Positions 48,009 through 58,493 of a stretch of DNA of 64,000 bases are shown here, in pieces. The position numbers and the translations under genes were made by a program. The stretch's first letter is position 1. Each line of letters starts with the position of its first letter. The notes under the pieces are model-generated. The model did not search any database. It saw nothing but the letters and a program-made list of their open reading frames with translations, and was not told the origin of the DNA. The DNA lies in assembly GCA_021812245.1 (NCBI GenBank), contig JAKAOK010000006.1, positions 1-64,000 on the forward strand, written 5' to 3'. Origin of the DNA: a bacterium (GTDB taxonomy: Bacteria > SZUA-79 > Acidulodesulfobacterales > Acidulodesulfobacteraceae).

Positions 48009-49022
48009 ATGATTAGAATAGCTCTGGACGGTTTCGGTTCCGATAAAGCTCCGGAACCGGAGATTATAGGAGCGATAGCCGCCATTGAGTCTAACAAAGA
48101 TTTAGAGATAATAATAACCGGAGACGAGGCCGCATTAAAAGATGTTATCCAAAAAAATAATTATCACGGCTCAAGAATTAAAATAGTAAATGCGCCGGAA
48201 CGGATAACAATGCACGATTCTCCTTCGGCTGTGGTAAGGAATAAAAAAAACTCTTCAATGCGCGTTGCCTATGAACTTGTTAAAAATAAAGAGACGGACG
48301 CTATTATCAGCGCGGGTAACAGCGGAGCATCCTTAGCTATAGCAATGTTTGTTTTTAAAAGAATTAAAGGTATCGATAGGCCTGCTATAGCGACGATTAT
48401 GCCTGCAGTAGGCGGATATACCGTTTTGATAGACGCAGGCGCCAACGTCGATGTAAAACCTTATCATCTTGCGGAATTTGCAATAATGGGTTCCGAATAC
48501 GCCTCTTTTATGAAAGGCATCAAGAATCCGAAGATAGGGATACTTAGCAACGGCGAGGAAGCGTCTAAGGGCAACGATCTTACCAGAGAGGCTTTCGGGA
48601 TAATAAAAAATACGGATTTAAATTTTTACGGCTATGTGGAAGGCAGAGAAATATTTAACGGAAAAGTTGACGTAGTAGTCTGTGATGGATTTACGGGAAA
48701 TGTTATTTTAAAGGCGTCGGAAACGCTTGCGGAAACGATGTTTAATCTACTTAGAGAAGAAATAAATAAAAGTTTTATGGCTAAATTGGGTTTCTTTATG
48801 GCAAGAAAATCATTGAAAAAATTTAAAAAACTTGTTGACCACAACGAATACGGCGGTGCGCCTCTTCTGGGAGTTAACGGCGCGGCTTTTATCGCCCACG
48901 GCGGAGCAAGTGCCAAGGCTTTAACTAGCGCCATATTAGTCGCAAAGCATTTTGTGGAAAAAGGTATAAACGTTAATATAAGCCATAAGATAGAAGCTAA
49001 TGCAAAAAATATAGGCTGTTAA
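48009..49022 (+). CDS. plsX: Phosphate acyltransferase PlsX
   Basis: IALDGFGSDKAPEPEIIGA, ISAGNSGA, CDGFTGNVILK. Confidence 0.92.
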   Translation: MIRIALDGFGSDKAPEPEIIGAIAAIESNKDLEIIITGDEAALKDVIQKNNYHGSRIKIVNAPERITMHDSPSAVVRNKKNSSMRVAYELVKNKETDAIISAGNSGASLAIAMFVFKRIKGIDRPAIATIMPAVGGYTVLIDAGANVDVKPYHLAEFAIMGSEYASFMKGIKNPKIGILSNGEEASKGNDLTREAFGIIKNTDLNFYGYVEGREIFNGKVDVVVCDGFTGNVILKASETLAETMFNLLREEINKSFMAKLGFFMARKSLKKFKKLVDHNEYGGAPLLGVNGAAFIAHGGASAKALTSAILVAKHFVEKGINVNISHKIEANAKNIGC

Positions 49023-49035
49023 AGAGGATTAAAAT

Positions 49036-50019
49036 TTGATATATTCTAAAGTTATCGGGATAGGTTCGTTCGTTCCCGAAAGAGTGCTTACCAACGATGA
49101 GTTGTGCGGCATAGTAGATACGTCGGATGAGTGGATTACTTCTCGGACTGGTATAAAAGAGCGGCGAATTGCGGAGAAAGGTTTAACTACATCGGATATA
49201 GCGGCTGAAGCGGCAAAAAAAGCGATCGAACTTTCGGGGTTAAATCCTCAGGACGTCGAATTGATATTAGCGGGAACAATTACTCCCGATATGATTTTCC
49301 CGTCAACTTCCTGCATAGTGCAGGAAAAACTGGGACTTAAAAATGCCGCAGCTTTTGATATAAGCGCCGGGTGCAGCGGTTTTATATATTCTTTATCAGT
49401 GGCGGACAGTTTTATTAAATCGGGGAAGTATAAAAATGTTTTAGTTATCGGTGCAGATTTGCTGTCAAGAATTACGGATTATACCGACAGGTCAACCTGC
49501 GTTTTATTTGGAGACGGCGGCGGAGCCGTCGTGTTGACGGCAAATACTGAAAATACGCGGGGTATTTTATCGACGCATATGCATTCCGAGGGAGGGCATG
49601 ACGATATTCTTATGCTTAAAGGCGGCGGCTCGCTGATGCCGGCAAGCCTCGAAAGCGTTAATAGCCGCGAACATTATATTAAGATGAAAGGTTCGGAACT
49701 TTTCAGGTATGCGGTAAATTATCTTAAAGCGGTGGCGGAAGAGGCCATAGAATTTAATAATCTTAAAGCGGAAGATATCGATTTATTCGTTCCGCATCAG
49801 GCAAATATTAGAATTATTGAAGCGACGGCAAAAAAATTGCGCTTTCCTATGGAAAAAGTTTTTATAAACGTCGAAAAATACGGCAATACTTCAAGCGGCT
49901 CTATACCTATCGCTCTTGACGAAGCTTATAAATCCGGTCGTTTGAAAGAAGGCAGTCTTGTACTGATAGATGCTATAGGTGCAGGTTTAACGTGGGCATC
50001 TTCGATAATTAGATGGTAA
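49036..50019 (+). CDS. fabH: Beta-ketoacyl-ACP synthase III
   Basis: TSDEWITSRTGIKERRIA, DISAGCSGFIYSL, VPHQANIRI. Confidence 0.95.
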   Translation: MIYSKVIGIGSFVPERVLTNDELCGIVDTSDEWITSRTGIKERRIAEKGLTTSDIAAEAAKKAIELSGLNPQDVELILAGTITPDMIFPSTSCIVQEKLGLKNAAAFDISAGCSGFIYSLSVADSFIKSGKYKNVLVIGADLLSRITDYTDRSTCVLFGDGGGAVVLTANTENTRGILSTHMHSEGGHDDILMLKGGGSLMPASLESVNSREHYIKMKGSELFRYAVNYLKAVAEEAIEFNNLKAEDIDLFVPHQANIRIIEATAKKLRFPMEKVFINVEKYGNTSSGSIPIALDEAYKSGRLKEGSLVLIDAIGAGLTWASSIIRW

Positions 50020-50049
50020 AACTACATCGGTATCAGGTGAAATAATAAA

Positions 50050-50994
50050 ATGATAAAATCTCCGATATGCGATAAACTCGGGATAAAATATCCTATATTT
50101 CAGGGCGGAATGGCGTGGGCATCTAACTATCAACTTGCCAGCGCCGTTTCTAACGCAGGAGGTTTAGGGATTATAGGCGCTGGACAGATGCCGCCCGAAC
50201 TTCTCGTTCAGGAAATAAGAAAAGCAAAAGAAAATACCGATAAGCCTTTCGGAGTCAACCTCATACTTTATTTAACTTATATAGAAGAGCTTGTAGATGC
50301 GGTTATTAATGAGGGCGTTCCGGTAGTAACGACCGGCGCAGGCAATGCAGGTCCTTATATAAAGAAATTTCACAATGCGGGCATAAAAGTTATACCTGTT
50401 ATTCCTTCATCCGCTCTGGCGAGGAGGGTGGAAAAAGCGGGGGCAGATGCCGTGATTGCTGAAGGAACCGAATCCGGCGGTCATATAGGAGAAATTACTA
50501 CTATGGCAATAGTTCCGCAGGTTATCGAAGCCGTTAATATACCGGTCATTGCGGCAGGAGGTATTGCTGACTACAGAGGATTTGTCGCGGCTTTATGTCT
50601 CGGCGCGAGCGGCATTCAGATGGGGACGAGATTTCTTGCGACAAAGGAGTGTCATATACATCAAAATTGGAAAGATATGGTGGTAAAGGCATCGGATAGG
50701 GATACCGTAGTTACGGGAAGACCGACAGGACATCCGGTAAGGGTTTTAAAAAATAGGCTTGCCAAAATGTTTCTCGAACTGGAAGAAAAATGCGCCCCTA
50801 TTTCGGAATACGAAAAACTCGGAATAGGAAAATTAAAAGCCGCTTCTGTTGACGGAGACGTCGAAATGGGTTCTTTAATGAGCGGGCAGATTGCGGGACT
50901 AATAAAAGAAGAAAAAACCGTAAAAGAAGTCATAGAGGAAATCGTTTCGCAGACGGAAGACTTTATTAAAAATATGGCTAAATTTATAAAATAA
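50050..50994 (+). CDS. fabK: Enoyl-ACP reductase II (FabK-type) / nitronate monooxygenase family
   Basis: [43 protein letters not shown]; located in a fab operon. Confidence 0.85.
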   Translation: MIKSPICDKLGIKYPIFQGGMAWASNYQLASAVSNAGGLGIIGAGQMPPELLVQEIRKAKENTDKPFGVNLILYLTYIEELVDAVINEGVPVVTTGAGNAGPYIKKFHNAGIKVIPVIPSSALARRVEKAGADAVIAEGTESGGHIGEITTMAIVPQVIEAVNIPVIAAGGIADYRGFVAALCLGASGIQMGTRFLATKECHIHQNWKDMVVKASDRDTVVTGRPTGHPVRVLKNRLAKMFLELEEKCAPISEYEKLGIGKLKAASVDGDVEMGSLMSGQIAGLIKEEKTVKEVIEEIVSQTEDFIKNMAKFIK

Positions 50995-51010
50995 TATAAA
51001 AAGATAATAA

Positions 51011-51973
51011 ATGGAAAAATCGCCCAACTCGAATATCGCGTTTGTTTTTCCCGGGCAGGGGTCTCAGCATACCGGCATGGGGAAAGATATTTTTGAAAAT
51101 TTCGGTGAAGCACGTCTTATTTTAGAAGAATCTTCGGATACCTTAGGGTTAGATATGAAGAGCCTGATTTTGGGAGACGACGAAGCGGCGCTTAATCTGA
51201 CGGAAAATACTCAACCGGCTCTTTTAACCGTAAGCATAGCTATTCTCAGAGTTTTAGAAAAGGAAACGGGCTTAAAACCGGTTTGCGTTTCGGGGCATAG
51301 TCTAGGCGAATACGGCGCCAACGTTTCCGCAGGTTCCGTAGATTTTTCAAATGCTCTTTTAATTACAAAAAAAAGAGGATTTTTTATGCAGACCGCTTGT
51401 CCGGTGGGGTTCGGCAAAATGGCCGCGGTTATCGGGCTTGACGAAAATATAATAAAAACTGCGATAGACGAGGTGAATCATTTAAATAATAAAGCGGGAG
51501 TTTTTATAGCAAATATTAATTCTGCAATTCAAACCGTAATATCCGGTATTTCGTCATTCGTCGATGAAACATGTTCGCTACTTAAAGAGCGCGGAGCTAA
51601 AAAAATAGTTATTCTGTCAGTCAGCGCCCCGTTTCATACGCCTTTCATGGAGGGCGCAAAGGAAAACCTTTCTTCGTTTATAGACAAGGGCTGGTTCAGA
51701 GATGCCGAATGCGATATATTTTCCAATGCTACGTCGCGGAATTATTCTAAAAAAGAGGATGCGGTCAGGCTTCTTCTAGAGCAGATAGTTTCTCCCGTTA
51801 TGTGGAAAGATATTATCGTTAATATGGAAAAAATATCCGGAGTTTCGAAATTTATTGAGATAGGACCTTCCAATGTTTTAAGCGGATTAATTAAAAGAAT
51901 AGATAAAAATGCGGACGTTCTGTCCGTAAATTCCGTTCCGGCCGTTAAAGAATTAGAAAGTTTAAGGGTTTAA
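51011..51973 (+). CDS. fabD: Malonyl CoA-ACP transacylase
   Basis: FVFPGQGSQHTGMGKD, VSGHSLGEYGA. Confidence 0.94.
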   Translation: MEKSPNSNIAFVFPGQGSQHTGMGKDIFENFGEARLILEESSDTLGLDMKSLILGDDEAALNLTENTQPALLTVSIAILRVLEKETGLKPVCVSGHSLGEYGANVSAGSVDFSNALLITKKRGFFMQTACPVGFGKMAAVIGLDENIIKTAIDEVNHLNNKAGVFIANINSAIQTVISGISSFVDETCSLLKERGAKKIVILSVSAPFHTPFMEGAKENLSSFIDKGWFRDAECDIFSNATSRNYSKKEDAVRLLLEQIVSPVMWKDIIVNMEKISGVSKFIEIGPSNVLSGLIKRIDKNADVLSVNSVPAVKELESLRV

Positions 51974-51995
51974 TAAAAAAGGGGAGGGGTGGTTT

Positions 51996-52748
51996 ATGTC
52001 TATTTGCATTGAACTTACGGGTAAAACGGCTGTAGTTACAGGCGGCTCTTCGGGTATAGGGCTTTCTATATCTAAAGTTTTGCTTAATGCAGGGGCAAGG
52101 GTCATAATAATCGACATAGACGAAAAAAGATTTTTAGGCGTAAAAGACGAAATCGAAAAAATTTCGCCGGAGTTTGATTTTTATGAAGCCGATATTAAAA
52201 ATTCGGAAAAGATATCCGAAACGATTCAAAAGATTATATCTAAAGAATCTAAAATAGATATTCTAGTTAACAATGCCGGTATAGTTAAAGACGGTCTTTT
52301 AATAAGGATGAGCGACGAAGACTGGTTAGACGTTATAAACGTCAACTTAAACGGTATGTTTTATATTACGAAAAACGTCTTAAAGCACATGGTTAAAGCA
52401 AAGTCGGGTAAAATAATAAGCATAGCTTCCGTAATAGGCGAGATAGGCAATACCGGACAGGCAAATTATGCCGCATCGAAAGCCGGTATAATTGCCCTTA
52501 CGAAATCCATAGCTAAAGAATATGCGGCAAGGGGTATTCTTGCAAATGCTATTGCGCCCGGGTTTATTAAAACGGTTATGACGGATAAACTGCCTGAAGA
52601 TATTAAAGATACTATTAAAAAAGGGATTCCGCTAAATAAAATAGGCGAACCTTACGACATTGCAAACGCCGTGCTTTTTTTGTGTTCGGAGCTTTCCGGT
52701 TATATAACCGGTTCTGTTTTAAACGTAAACGGCGGAATGTACATGTAG
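51996..52748 (+). CDS. fabG: 3-oxoacyl-ACP reductase
   Basis: VVTGGSSGIGLSI, NNAGIVKDGLLIRM, YAASKAGI. Confidence 0.93.
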   Translation: MSICIELTGKTAVVTGGSSGIGLSISKVLLNAGARVIIIDIDEKRFLGVKDEIEKISPEFDFYEADIKNSEKISETIQKIISKESKIDILVNNAGIVKDGLLIRMSDEDWLDVINVNLNGMFYITKNVLKHMVKAKSGKIISIASVIGEIGNTGQANYAASKAGIIALTKSIAKEYAARGILANAIAPGFIKTVMTDKLPEDIKDTIKKGIPLNKIGEPYDIANAVLFLCSELSGYITGSVLNVNGGMYM

Positions 52749-52751
52749 AAA

Positions 52752-52776
52752 GGGGACAGAATTGAATTCTGTCCCC
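52752..52776. repeat. 25-nt palindrome GGGGACAGAATTGAATTCTGTCCCC in the fabG-acpP gap
   Basis: Same arms as the palindromes at 32633 and 58449. Confidence 0.85.
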
Positions 52777-52815
52777 ATAATATAAAAACAATAAAAAAGG
52801 AGGGGGTGAAATTAA

Positions 52816-53049
52816 ATGTCAGTAGAAAACAAAGTTAAAGAAATAATAGTAGAGCAGTTAGGGGTTACTCCCGATGAGGTTATTAACGAAGCTTCATTCG
52901 TAGAGGATCTCGGTGCAGATTCTTTAGATACCGTTGAATTAGTTATGGCGTTTGAAGAGGAATTCGGAATAGAAATATCCGATGAAGATGCCGAAAAAAT
53001 TAAGACGGTTCAGGATGCGGTTTCATATATCGATGAACATGCAAAATAA
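52816..53049 (+). CDS. acpP: Acyl carrier protein
   Basis: [27 protein letters not shown]. Confidence 0.97.
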   Translation: MSVENKVKEIIVEQLGVTPDEVINEASFVEDLGADSLDTVELVMAFEEEFGIEISDEDAEKIKTVQDAVSYIDEHAK

Positions 53050-53075
53050 TTTATTATTATACCGGATTTTTTATT

Positions 53076-54332
53076 ATGGAAAAAATTGATTGCAATAGAA
53101 GGGTCGTTATAACCGGATATTCCATGATTACGGCTCTCGGCAACGATGCCGAAACGTCATGGAATAGAATGGTAAACGGGGAAAGCGGAGTAGGACCGAT
53201 TACAAGGTTTGATACCGAAGGGTATTCCACTAAAATAGCGGGGGAGGTAAAAGGGTTTGATCCGGAAAAATTTATAGAAAAAAAAGAAGTAAAAAAAATG
53301 GATCAATTCATACATTATGCTCTTGCCTGCTCAAAAATGGCATTAGATATGTCAGGGCTTAAAATTACCGATGCCAACGCCCACAGGGTCGGCGTATGGA
53401 TAGGAGCCGGTATCGGAGGGCTGATGACCATCGAGAAATATCATACTATGCTTTTAGAGGGTGGTCCAAAAAAGATTTCACCGTTTTTTATACCGATGCT
53501 TTTGATAAATCTTGCTCCGGGACAGGTTTCTATAATGACCGGAGCCAAAGGCCCTAATGCCAGTACCGTTTCTGCCTGTTCCACCGGAACTAATTCAATA
53601 GGAGACGCTTATAAAATTATTGCCAGAGGGGATGCGGACGCTATGATAGCAGGTGGCGCAGAATCTACGGTGTCCCCGTTATGTATTTCAGGTTTTAACG
53701 CAATGAAAGCGCTTTCTACAAGAAACGAAGAGCCGGCTAAGGCTTCAAGGCCATTCGATAAAAACAGGGACGGATTTGTAGTCAGCGAAGGCGCGGGCAT
53801 CATTATTCTGGAAGAAATGAACGGCGCCATACAAAGAGGGGCTAAAATATATGCCGAAATAGTCGGATACGGCGTGTCTTCGGACGCGTATCATTTATCT
53901 ACGCCGGATCCGGAAGCTACGGGGGCATATTATAGCATGAAAAATGCAATCAAGGACGGCGGTTTAGCGCCAGATGATATAGACTATGTAAATGCTCACG
54001 GGACATCCACTTATTATAACGACCTGAATGAAACTAAGGCGATAAAACAGCTTTTCAAAGAGAAGGCGAAAAAGATTAAAATCAGTTCTATTAAATCTAT
54101 GCTTGGGCATGCGCTTGGAGCCGCGGGCGGCATAGAAGCCGTTGCGACCGCTTTGACCGTTAATACGGGCATTATGCCTCCGACCATTAATCTGGAGGAA
54201 CCCGATCCTGAGTGCGATCTGGATTATGTTCCTAATACCGCACAAAAAAGCGATATAAAGTATGCTATATCCAACTCTTTCGGGTTTGGCGGAACTAATG
54301 CCACATTGGTTTTTAAAAAATGGGAGGATTGA
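53076..54332 (+). CDS. fabF: Beta-ketoacyl-ACP synthase II
   Basis: VSACSTGTNSIGDAY, NAHGTSTYYND, KSMLGHALGAAGG. Confidence 0.95.
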   Translation: MEKIDCNRRVVITGYSMITALGNDAETSWNRMVNGESGVGPITRFDTEGYSTKIAGEVKGFDPEKFIEKKEVKKMDQFIHYALACSKMALDMSGLKITDANAHRVGVWIGAGIGGLMTIEKYHTMLLEGGPKKISPFFIPMLLINLAPGQVSIMTGAKGPNASTVSACSTGTNSIGDAYKIIARGDADAMIAGGAESTVSPLCISGFNAMKALSTRNEEPAKASRPFDKNRDGFVVSEGAGIIILEEMNGAIQRGAKIYAEIVGYGVSSDAYHLSTPDPEATGAYYSMKNAIKDGGLAPDDIDYVNAHGTSTYYNDLNETKAIKQLFKEKAKKIKISSIKSMLGHALGAAGGIEAVATALTVNTGIMPPTINLEEPDPECDLDYVPNTAQKSDIKYAISNSFGFGGTNATLVFKKWED

Positions 54333-54339
54333 AATATAA

Positions 54340-54789
54340 ATGATTTATATAGGTTCGGACCACGCCGGTTTTGAATTAAAAGAGTTTATAAAAGAAGACC
54401 TTTCGCGAAAAGGTTTAAAGTATCTGGACATCGGTACTGATTCGCTAAAAAGCGTAGATTACCCCGATTATGCTCTTAAAGTAGCGGAAAAAGTCAAGGA
54501 AGACAAAGATAAAAATTCTTTCGGAATACTTGTCTGCGGAACCGGAATCGGAATGGATATAGCCGCAAACAAGGTTGACGGTATCAGAGCCGCCTTAGTC
54601 CATGATGAATATACCGCAGAGGTCGCAAAGGCCCATAATAACGCAAATATAATTACTATGGGCGGGAGAACGACAACCCCTACCGAAGCGGCAAGGTATA
54701 TAGATAAGTTTATGTCGTCGCAATATGAGGACGGCAGGCATGAAAATAGAATTTCCAAAATCAGTTCCATTGAAAAATTAAATATATAA
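54340..54789 (+). CDS. rpiB: Ribose-5-phosphate isomerase B
   Basis: IYIGSDHAGFELKEFIK, GILVCGTGIGMDIAANK. Confidence 0.93.
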   Translation: MIYIGSDHAGFELKEFIKEDLSRKGLKYLDIGTDSLKSVDYPDYALKVAEKVKEDKDKNSFGILVCGTGIGMDIAANKVDGIRAALVHDEYTAEVAKAHNNANIITMGGRTTTPTEAARYIDKFMSSQYEDGRHENRISKISSIEKLNI

Positions 54790-54819
54790 TAGCAGTTTAT
54801 AAGAAAAGGGTGGAATAAA

Positions 54820-56067
54820 TTGAATTTTGAAGATTTAAAAGAGACGGACAGGGAAGTTTACGAGTTTATAGGAAAGGAGATTGATAGGCAGAGATATTCA
54901 TTAGAGCTTATAGCATCGGAAAACTTTGTTTCAAAAGCCGTTATGCAGGCGCAGGGTTCCGTTTTGACGAATAAATATGCCGAAGGATATCCTAAAAAAA
55001 GATATTATGGGGGATGCGGCTTTATAGACGATATAGAACAACTGGCAATCGACAGGATAAAAGAGATATTTAAAGCCGAATATGCAAACGTTCAGCCTCA
55101 TTCCGGATCGCAGGCAAATATGGCTATATTTTACGCTTTTTTAAAGCCGGGCGACACGGTTTTAGGCATGGATTTATCGCATGGCGGTCATTTAACCCAT
55201 GGAAGCCCCGTAAATTTTTCCGGGAAATATTTTAATATAGTTCCTTACGGCGTAAACAAATCTACAGAGATTATCGATTATGACGAGTTGAGAAAAACTG
55301 CACTGCAGAATAAACCTAAGATGATAATAGCTGGAGCAAGCGCCTATCCGAGGATTATAGATTTTAAAAAATTCAGGGATATAGCGGATGAAGCAGGATG
55401 TTATCTTATGGTAGATATGGCGCATATAGCCGGACTTGTAGCTGCAGACCTTCACCCCAGCCCAGTTCCTTACGCAGATTTCGTTACGACCACGACTCAT
55501 AAGACGCTGAGGGGGCCAAGAGGCGGAATTATTTTGGCAAAGGCTAAGTACGAAAAGGAATTAAATTCGGCTATATTTCCCGGAATTCAGGGCGGACCGC
55601 TCGAACACATAATCGCCGCAAAGGCCGTAGCTTTTAAGGAAGCATTAAGCGAAAATTTTAAAAATTATCAGAGGCAGGTTGTTTTTAATGCCGCAGCGCT
55701 TGCTAATACGCTCCAAAATAACGGTTTTTCGTTAATATCAGGAGGCACGGACAATCATCTTATGCTTGTAGATTTCAGAAAATCCGAAATGACTGGCAAA
55801 CAGGCGGAAGCGCTACTGGACGAAGTAGGCATAACGGTCAATAAAAACAAAGTTCCTTTCGACGAAAGGTCGCCTTTCGTTACAAGCGGAATAAGAATAG
55901 GAACTCCGGCGGTTACCACAAGAGGCATGAAAGAAAGCGAAATGGTAAAAATAGGTGAGCTTATAACGGAAGTTCTGCAAAATCCGGCCGATGAAACAAT
56001 AAAAAACAGCGTAAAAAAAGAAGTAAAACTTTTGTGTTCCAAGTTTCCCTTATATGAAAATATTTAA
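54820..56067 (+). CDS. glyA: Serine hydroxymethyltransferase
   Basis: [52 protein letters not shown]. Confidence 0.96.
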   Translation: MNFEDLKETDREVYEFIGKEIDRQRYSLELIASENFVSKAVMQAQGSVLTNKYAEGYPKKRYYGGCGFIDDIEQLAIDRIKEIFKAEYANVQPHSGSQANMAIFYAFLKPGDTVLGMDLSHGGHLTHGSPVNFSGKYFNIVPYGVNKSTEIIDYDELRKTALQNKPKMIIAGASAYPRIIDFKKFRDIADEAGCYLMVDMAHIAGLVAADLHPSPVPYADFVTTTTHKTLRGPRGGIILAKAKYEKELNSAIFPGIQGGPLEHIIAAKAVAFKEALSENFKNYQRQVVFNAAALANTLQNNGFSLISGGTDNHLMLVDFRKSEMTGKQAEALLDEVGITVNKNKVPFDERSPFVTSGIRIGTPAVTTRGMKESEMVKIGELITEVLQNPADETIKNSVKKEVKLLCSKFPLYENI

Positions 56068-56082
56068 TGTTTTATCAGGTTT

Positions 56083-56541
56083 ATGAAATGCCCTTTCTGC
56101 TTTAACGACGATGATAAAGTAGTTGATTCGAGAATATCGAAGGACGGCAGGTCAACTAAAAGGAAAAGACAGTGCAACGTTTGCGGCAAAAGATTTACAA
56201 CCTTAGAAACGATTATCTCTGCATCTCCTCTGATAATTAAAAAAGACGGAAGAAGAGAGTCGTTCGACAGGCAGAAACTTCTTAACGGTCTTATAAAAGC
56301 ATGCGAAAAAAGGCCTGTCCCCTACCGGAATATCGAAGAAATAGTCCAATCCGTAGAAAAGTGGATTGAAGAAACAAACTTAAAAGAGATAAAAAGCGAA
56401 GAGATAGGAAAACACGTCCTCGATAAATTAAAAAATACGGATGCCATAAGTTATGTCCGCTTTGCTTCGGTTTATCTTTCTTTTAAGGATATAAACGAGC
56501 TTTACGAAAACGTGTCGGAACTTATTAAAAAGCAATCTTAA
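56083..56541 (+). CDS. nrdR: Transcriptional repressor NrdR
   Basis: MKCPFC...DSRISKDGRSTKRKRQCNVCGKRFTTLE. Confidence 0.94.
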   Translation: MKCPFCFNDDDKVVDSRISKDGRSTKRKRQCNVCGKRFTTLETIISASPLIIKKDGRRESFDRQKLLNGLIKACEKRPVPYRNIEEIVQSVEKWIEETNLKEIKSEEIGKHVLDKLKNTDAISYVRFASVYLSFKDINELYENVSELIKKQS

Positions 56542-56575
56542 AAATAGAAACCGCAAATATCTTCCGTTATATTCT

Positions 56576-57727
56576 ATGTATAAAAAAGGTAATAACCCCG
56601 ATAAATATTTCATATCTAAAACCTTAGAACTCGCAAAAAGAGCCGAAGGATTGACGTCCCCTAATCCTATGGTCGGAGCCTTAGTAGTCAGAGACGGCGC
56701 AATAGAAGGCGAAGGCTGGCATAAAAAAGCGGGACAGCCGCATGCCGAAGTCATAGCGCTAAGAAATGCGGGAGAAAAAGCGAAGGGCGCCACTCTATAC
56801 GTAAGTTTAGAGCCGTGCAGTCATTTCGGGAAAACCCCGCCCTGCGTTTATAAGATAAAAGAATCCGGCATAAAAAGAGTCGTGGCGGCGGTTAAAGACC
56901 CTAATCCTTTGGTATCGGGCAAGGGGTTAGATTATTTAAGGGATAACGGAATAGAAGCGGCTTGCGGAATTTTGGAAGAAAAAGCCAAAAGGCTGAACGA
57001 AGCTTTTTTTAAAAATATAACGAGCGGTCTTCCGTTTATAACAATTAAAGAAGCATTAACTTTAGACGGCAATATAGGTTATAAAAACGATAAAGAAAAA
57101 TCCTATCTTTCATCCGGCAAATCGCTTGAATATACCCATTACTTGAGGTTCGTAAACGATGCAATAATGGTTTCCGTAAAAACCGTTATAAAAGACGACC
57201 CTATGCTTGATGTCCGCATAAGTCGCGATGGGATGAAAAAGAAATTCTTAACCAAAAGATGGACCAAAATAATTTTAGATTCCGATTTAACCACCCCGAG
57301 CGATGCAAAAATTTTTAGCTCATGCGGAGATGTTTTAATATTTGCTTCAAAGGATTACGATAAAGAAAAAGATAAGAAAAAAAAGCTTTTAAAAGAAAAA
57401 GGTGCAATTATATACGATGTATATTATAATAATATAAACGGCAAAAGGTTTTTAGACCTGCAGGAAATATTTAGAAAATGCGGGGGGCTAAAAATCACGA
57501 GCATACTAGTCGAAGCCGGACCTACGCTTTTTAGTTCTTTGATTTGCGAAAAAAGTTACGATAAGCTGGTTTTTAATTTGACGCCTTATATTTTAGGAAG
57601 AAAGAGAGGGCTTGACTTATTCGGAGCGTTAAATTTGGAAAGTAAAGAGAAAATAAAATTGGACGGCTTAAATATTAAAAAACTCGGCGATGAAATATTT
57701 TTATCGTATTATCCGAAGTATTATTAA
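56576..57727 (+). CDS. ribD: Riboflavin biosynthesis deaminase/reductase
   Basis: TSPNPMVGALVV, HAEVIAL, LYVSLEPCSHFGKTPPC. Confidence 0.93.
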   Translation: MYKKGNNPDKYFISKTLELAKRAEGLTSPNPMVGALVVRDGAIEGEGWHKKAGQPHAEVIALRNAGEKAKGATLYVSLEPCSHFGKTPPCVYKIKESGIKRVVAAVKDPNPLVSGKGLDYLRDNGIEAACGILEEKAKRLNEAFFKNITSGLPFITIKEALTLDGNIGYKNDKEKSYLSSGKSLEYTHYLRFVNDAIMVSVKTVIKDDPMLDVRISRDGMKKKFLTKRWTKIILDSDLTTPSDAKIFSSCGDVLIFASKDYDKEKDKKKKLLKEKGAIIYDVYYNNINGKRFLDLQEIFRKCGGLKITSILVEAGPTLFSSLICEKSYDKLVFNLTPYILGRKRGLDLFGALNLESKEKIKLDGLNIKKLGDEIFLSYYPKYY

Positions 57728-57759
57728 ATTTAATAATAATTTCCGCAGGTTTTAACGAT

Positions 57760-58440
57760 ATGTTTAGCGGCATAATAAAAGAACAGGGGGCAGTGAAATC
57801 TTTAAATAACGGTATTTTGTCGGTAGCCGCCAAAAATACCGGCAAAAATGCATATATAGGACAGAGCATTGCCGTTAACGGCGTCTGTCTAACCGTAAAA
57901 AAGATAAACTATCCCGCTTTATATTTTGATTATACCCCTGCAACTTTAAACGATTCCGCATTAAAATATTTAAAAATAAACGAAAGCGTGAATATCGAGC
58001 CGGCTCTTTCCGTGAATTCGGATATTTCAGGACATTTTGTGCTGGGTCATATAGACGGTATAGGCAGGATTTCGGTTAAAAAAAGAACGGGGAATTCTAT
58101 AATTGTAGGCATAAAAATAACAAATTCTATAGATGCCGATATTAAAAATTATATCATAAAGAAAGGCTCAATAAGCATCGATGGAATAAGTCTGACTGTA
58201 AATGAAATTGAGAGCGATATTTTTTTTGTGAGCGTAATACCTTTAACATACGACGAAACAAATTTAAAGTTTAAAAAGACGGGCGATTATGTAAATCTTG
58301 AATCCGATATAATAGAAAGAACCGTCGTGAACCGTTTAAAAGATACGGCGGCGGAACCGGCAGGCGGCGGAGCTAAAAAATCAAGCGTGAGCCGCAGCGG
58401 TTTGACTATGGAATTTTTAGCCGAAAACGGCTTTATGTAA
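57760..58440 (+). CDS. ribE: Riboflavin synthase alpha subunit
   Basis: MFSGIIKEQGAV, IAVNGVCLTV, SGHFVLGHIDGIG. Confidence 0.92.
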   Translation: MFSGIIKEQGAVKSLNNGILSVAAKNTGKNAYIGQSIAVNGVCLTVKKINYPALYFDYTPATLNDSALKYLKINESVNIEPALSVNSDISGHFVLGHIDGIGRISVKKRTGNSIIVGIKITNSIDADIKNYIIKKGSISIDGISLTVNEIESDIFFVSVIPLTYDETNLKFKKTGDYVNLESDIIERTVVNRLKDTAAEPAGGGAKKSSVSRSGLTMEFLAENGFM

Positions 58441-58448
58441 TAAATTAA

Positions 58449-58472
58449 GGGGACAGACTTAAGTCTGTCCCC
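58449..58472. repeat. 24-bp perfect palindrome GGGGACAGACTTAAGTCTGTCCCC in the ribE-ribBA gap
   Basis: Same arms as the palindromes at 32633 and 52752. Confidence 0.85.
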
Positions 58473-58493
58473 AGAAAAAGGAGATAAATATTT

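Noticed and set aside
56308-56324. CCTGTCCCC in nrdR
   Set aside because: Single arm only, inside a conserved NrdR coding stretch (EKRPVPYR); coincidence
56542-56575. Possible FMN riboswitch before ribD
   Set aside because: Gap is about 34 bp, too short for the RFN element
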